A stretch of DNA of 25,248 nucleotides. Origin: CAZEZY01 sp964516635. GTDB taxonomy: Bacteria; Pseudomonadota; Gammaproteobacteria; Burkholderiales; Burkholderiaceae_C. Both the position numbers and the translations under genes were made by a program. The stretch spans positions 1 to 25,248 of the forward strand of contig CAZEZY010000019.1 of the NCBI GenBank assembly GCA_964516635.1. The letters are read 5' to 3'. The notes beneath the pieces were generated by a model, which had not been told where the DNA came from, made no database searches, and saw nothing but the letters and a program-made list of their open reading frames with translations. Each line of letters starts with the position of its first letter. Position 1 is the first letter of the stretch. Positions 22,506 through 25,248 of this stretch are shown here, piece by piece.

Positions 22506-22552
22506 CTCGGCTCTGCTAGCATCCTCCTCTTGTTTCTCAGGTAAATGCGCTT

Positions 22553-23380
22553 ATGACTTATTGCGTTGCCGTCAAGCTCAAGGCCGGCATGGTTTTTTTG
22601 TCCGACTCCCGCACCAATGCCGGGCTCGACCAGATCAGCACCTTTCGCAAGATGATTGTGTACGAGAAGCCGGGCGACCGCTTCATGTGCCTGCTGTCGG
22701 CGGGCAACCTCAGCATTTCACAATCCATCCGCGAAATTCTGCAGGTCGAACAACTGAAAGACGCCGACAAGGGCGAACCGATCACGATCTGGAACGCCAA
22801 GAGCATGTTCGACGCCGCCCGGGTGCTGGGCTCGGCCGTTCGCCATGTCTACCAGCGAGATGGCGAGTCGCTCAAACGCGCTGGCGTGGATTTCAACGTC
22901 AGCATGATTTTTGGTGGGCAGATCGGTGGCGAAGCCATGCGGCTGTTTCAGGTGTATTCGCCGGGCAACTTCATCGAAGCCACGCCCGAAACCCCTTTCT
23001 TCCAGGTCGGGGAAAGCAAGTACGGCAAGCCGGTGCTGGACCGGGTGATCACCCCCGACACCCCGCTCGATGAAGCCGCAAAATGCGTGCTGATTTCCAT
23101 GGACTCGACACTCAAGTCCAACCTGTCGGTGGGGCTACCGCTGGACATGGCCGTGTACAAGGCAGACCAGTTGCAGAGTGACCGCATCGTCTGCATCGAC
23201 GACGCCAACCCCTATTTCCGCATGCTGCACGACACCTGGGGGCAACGCCTGCGCGAGGTGTTCGACAGCATCGACCACCCGGCCTGGGACGGCCGTCCGA
23301 GTGAAGCCCCCCTGATGGAAGGCAGCGCCCGGCACGCCCCGTTGAAGAAGATCAGCAATCCCAAAGAAAAACTGATCTGA
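22553..23380 (+). CDS. Proteasome-type protease Anbu (ancestral beta subunit)
   Basis: This matches the Anbu / bacterial proteasome homologue family: MTYCVAVKLKAGMVFLSDSR followed by TNAGLDQISTFRKM. After removal of Met1, Thr2 becomes the N-terminal nucleophile; D18 and K33 match the active-site Asp and Lys of proteasomal beta subunits, so the catalytic triad appears intact and fixes the start at 22553. The length of 275 aa agrees with the family. Anbu assembles into open helical or ring oligomers and its substrate is not well established. In many bacteria it sits with a circularly permuted ATP-grasp protein, an alpha-E protein and a transglutaminase; none is visible here. It is 47 bp after ggt and overlaps the hydrolase gene by TGATG. 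Confidence 0.92.
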   Translation: MTYCVAVKLKAGMVFLSDSRTNAGLDQISTFRKMIVYEKPGDRFMCLLSAGNLSISQSIREILQVEQLKDADKGEPITIWNAKSMFDAARVLGSAVRHVYQRDGESLKRAGVDFNVSMIFGGQIGGEAMRLFQVYSPGNFIEATPETPFFQVGESKYGKPVLDRVITPDTPLDEAAKCVLISMDSTLKSNLSVGLPLDMAVYKADQLQSDRIVCIDDANPYFRMLHDTWGQRLREVFDSIDHPAWDGRPSEAPLMEGSARHAPLKKISNPKEKLI

Positions 23381-24333
23381 TGTCGCTGGTGGTCTTTTCA
23401 CACGGCAACAGCTTTCCTGGCGCCACCTACACAGTGATGCTCGATGCCCTGCGCGCCCGTGGCCATGAGGCCGTCGCGGTTGACAAGTACGGACACGATC
23501 CGGCTTATCCGGTCACCAGCAACTGGCCCCATCTGGTTCAGCAGTTGGCCGACTTCGTGGTCAACCACACCACCCAAGGAACCGGGCCGTTGTTCCTGGT
23601 GGGACACTCGCTGGGCGGCTTTCTCAGCCTGATGTGCGCGGCCAAGCACCCGATCCTTGCCGGCCGGCCTGTCGCCGGCGTGGTCATGCTCGACTCCCCC
23701 GTGCTGGGCGGCTGGCGTGCCCGTGCACTGGAAGCCGCGAAACACACCCGCCTGATCGGGGCCCTGTCACCCGGACAGGTCAGCCGAACGCGGCGCAACA
23801 GCTGGGCCAGCGCGGAGGAAGCCCTGGCCCATTTCGCCCAGAAGAAAAGCTTTGCCCGCTGGGACCCTCGGGTGCTGCGCGACTACATTGCTCACGGCAC
23901 ACACGATGTGGCCACCCACAGTGGTACCCGCCGAGTGCTCACCTTCGATCGCGAGGTCGAAACCCGCATCTACAACACCCTGCCCCACAACCTGGACCGG
24001 CTGCTGCGCCGCCACCCGCTGCCATGTCCCGTGGCGTTTGTGGGGGGCACGGCATCGGCCGAAATGCGACAGGTGGGCATGGTCATGACCCATCAACTGG
24101 TGGGCAAGACCCCGAGCGACCGGCTCCAGATGGTCGAAGGCACTCACCTCTTCCCCATGGAACGGCCCGAGGAAACCGCTGCGGCCATCGACCGCGCATT
24201 GCGCAGCTTCCAGGTTGTTGACGGGTTTCAGGGCGTCCAGTTCACCCAGCCGCCCCAGGCGGTGAGCAACACCAGCGTCCCGAAGGCAATGCGGTACCAG
24301 GCAAACGGCACGAAGGTGTGGCTGGTCACGTAG
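23380..24333 (+). CDS. Alpha/beta hydrolase
   Basis: A serine hydrolase of the alpha/beta fold: GHSLGG at 75-80 with nucleophile S77, an oxyanion region SHGNSFPG (7-14), and GTHLFPMERPEE with H256 as the probable catalytic His. The acid is not certain. It has no signal peptide, and the length is 317 aa. The ATG shares its A with the Anbu stop (TGATG), and no ribosome site is evident, so it should be translated by termination-reinitiation from Anbu. The catalytic domain ends near residue 278; the last ~35 residues (DGFQGVQFTQPPQ...) are encoded opposite uppP over 106 bp and look like readthrough rather than conserved sequence. Substrate unknown. Confidence 0.87.
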   Translation: MSLVVFSHGNSFPGATYTVMLDALRARGHEAVAVDKYGHDPAYPVTSNWPHLVQQLADFVVNHTTQGTGPLFLVGHSLGGFLSLMCAAKHPILAGRPVAGVVMLDSPVLGGWRARALEAAKHTRLIGALSPGQVSRTRRNSWASAEEALAHFAQKKSFARWDPRVLRDYIAHGTHDVATHSGTRRVLTFDREVETRIYNTLPHNLDRLLRRHPLPCPVAFVGGTASAEMRQVGMVMTHQLVGKTPSDRLQMVEGTHLFPMERPEETAAAIDRALRSFQVVDGFQGVQFTQPPQAVSNTSVPKAMRYQANGTKVWLVT

Positions 24334-25058
24334 CGCATCAGCCACTTCACACACGCCCAGGCCGATATCCAGGAGACGACCAGCCCGACCGTGAAAAACG
24401 GCAGGTCTTCCAGGCTCAGCAGCGCCCGGTGCCTGAACAGGTCATAAGCAGCGGCACCAAACAGCATCGGAATGGCCAGGAAAAAGCTGAATTCCGTCGC
24501 GGCCCGCCGTGAAAACCCCAACGCCATGGCCCCGATGATCGTGGCCCCCGAACGGCTCACCCCGGGTATCAGCGCCAGGCACTGGATCAGCCCCACGGCC
24601 AGCGCGTCGCGCCAGCTCACGCTGTCCACATCGTCAATCCGCTGGGCCGGCTGGCGCGCCTGCCTGGCCTCCACCCACAGCATGACCACGCCACCGGCGA
24701 TGAAACCGATCGCCACCACCAGCGGGTTGAACAGCACGCCCTTGATCACGTCAATGAACAGCACCCCCGCCAAAGCTGCCGGAAAGAAACCCAGCAAAAT
24801 ATTGCCCGTGAAGCGCTGGGCACGGGCCTCGCGCGGCAAGTCCACCACCGTCTGCAGCAGACGCTGCATATAGAGCGAGACGATGGCCAGGATGGCGCCC
24901 GTCTGGATCACCACCTCGAACACCTTGATTTTTTCCCCTTCCAGGCCGAGCAGCGTGGACGTCAGGATGAGGTGACCGGTCGAGGAAATGGGCAGAAACT
25001 CCGTCAGGCCCTCCACCACGCCCATGACGGCGGCCTTGAGCAGCAAAACAATATCCAT
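24228..25058 (-). CDS. uppP: Undecaprenyl-diphosphatase UppP (BacA)
   Basis: UppP dephosphorylates undecaprenyl diphosphate to recycle the lipid carrier for peptidoglycan and other envelope polymers. It is a multi-spanning membrane protein, 276 aa, with the two family motifs EGLTEFLPISSTGHL (near residue 17) and PGVSRSG (mid-protein), which form the catalytic site, and several hydrophobic helices including IAGGVVMLWV and the C-terminal YRIAFGTLVLLTAWGGW. The start is the ATG at 25056-25058 (MDIVLLLKAAVMGVVEG), which gives the normal N-terminus; a longer frame to 25151 has no family similarity. The 3' end overlaps the convergent hydrolase gene. Confidence 0.96.
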   Translation of the reverse strand: MDIVLLLKAAVMGVVEGLTEFLPISSTGHLILTSTLLGLEGEKIKVFEVVIQTGAILAIVSLYMQRLLQTVVDLPREARAQRFTGNILLGFFPAALAGVLFIDVIKGVLFNPLVVAIGFIAGGVVMLWVEARQARQPAQRIDDVDSVSWRDALAVGLIQCLALIPGVSRSGATIIGAMALGFSRRAATEFSFFLAIPMLFGAAAYDLFRHRALLSLEDLPFFTVGLVVSWISAWACVKWLMRYVTSHTFVPFAWYRIAFGTLVLLTAWGGWVNWTP

Positions 25059-25229
25059 ACAGTCGTCGTCTGGCAAAGCCACCATGGTAGCCGAAGGGCT
25101 GCACCACATTTCACGCCACATGGGCGTCGATTCACACCGCCTGCCGGCCATTCATCTCAAACCGGTTGGAACGGGGGCAGACGGTGCGGATGATTCACCC
25201 CATTCCCCACCTCAGCCGCGGAGCCCGCC

Positions 25230-25248
25230 ATGAAACACACCCCGCCCC
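25230..25248 (+). CDS. Possible start of a further gene (six codons visible)
   Basis: An ATG at 25230 (M-K-H-T-P-P) is preceded by GGAG at 25220-25223 with 6 bases between, a good ribosome site. The sequence ends before any identification is possible. The 171 bp between the uppP start and this ATG contain no other gene I can support; weak -10-like boxes are present but no convincing promoter. Confidence 0.35.

Noticed and set aside
1..25248. Mobile elements, CRISPR arrays, tRNA or rRNA genes, toxin-antitoxin or phage-defence systems
   Set aside because: I looked for transposase-like frames, repeat-spacer patterns, cloverleaf sequences and small gene pairs with such motifs and found none that could be supported.

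Overview
The window is GC-rich, almost completely coding DNA whose gene content and gene order match a betaproteobacterium of the order Burkholderiales, most likely family Comamonadaceae. That placement is inferred from protein character and from familiar blocks (cysS / glycosylase / accA / tilS / lysC; TPR protein / two cyclophilins / lpxH; kinase / PP2C / rph / rdgB / hemW opposite yicC / gmk / rpoZ / spoT / greB). I see no rRNA, tRNA, CRISPR array, insertion sequence, phage gene or attachment site, and no gene-free stretch above 300 bases; it reads as chromosomal core.

Layout. (1) 1-4690, minus strand: a close-packed series cysS, AlkA-like glycosylase, accA, tilS and the 5' two-fifths or so of lysC, which runs off the left edge. 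A good TATAAT promoter for lysC lies across the tilS stop codon. (2) 4691-8131, plus strand: a secreted TPR protein, a periplasmic and a cytoplasmic cyclophilin, lpxH (lipid A synthesis) and an MtfA-type zinc peptidase. LpxH has no ATG/GTG/TTG that keeps its metal site; it appears to start at CTG in a CTGA overlap with ppiB. (3) 8109-15969, minus strand: a Ser/Thr kinase, a PP2C phosphatase overlapping it by ATGA, RNase PH, RdgB (dITP/XTP pyrophosphatase), HemW (heme chaperone), a two-CBS-domain protein and a large DUF349 protein, nearly all separated by 55 bp or less. (4) 16023-20153, plus strand, divergent from the kinase: yicC, gmk, rpoZ, then an intrinsic terminator, then spoT. (5) greB, minus strand, converging on spoT, and divergent from ggt with only 29 bp between the two start codons. 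(6) 20718-24333, plus strand: gamma-glutamyltransferase, the proteasome homologue Anbu, and an alpha/beta hydrolase coupled to Anbu by TGATG. (7) uppP (undecaprenyl-diphosphatase), minus strand, whose 3' end overlaps the hydrolase by 106 bp. The first six codons of a further plus-strand gene may begin at 25230.

How they work together. The centre of the window groups guanine-nucleotide and stringent-response functions (Gmk, omega, SpoT, GreB, RdgB) with RNA turnover (YicC, RNase PH) next to a reversible protein-phosphorylation pair whose substrate is unknown. The right side holds two Ntn hydrolases in a row (GGT, Anbu). LpxH and UppP are envelope carrier/lipid enzymes. The best leads for novelty are the CTG start of lpxH, Anbu in a setting without its usual partners, the kinase/phosphatase pair heading an RNA/nucleotide-quality operon, and the terminator plus overlapping inverted repeats between rpoZ and spoT.
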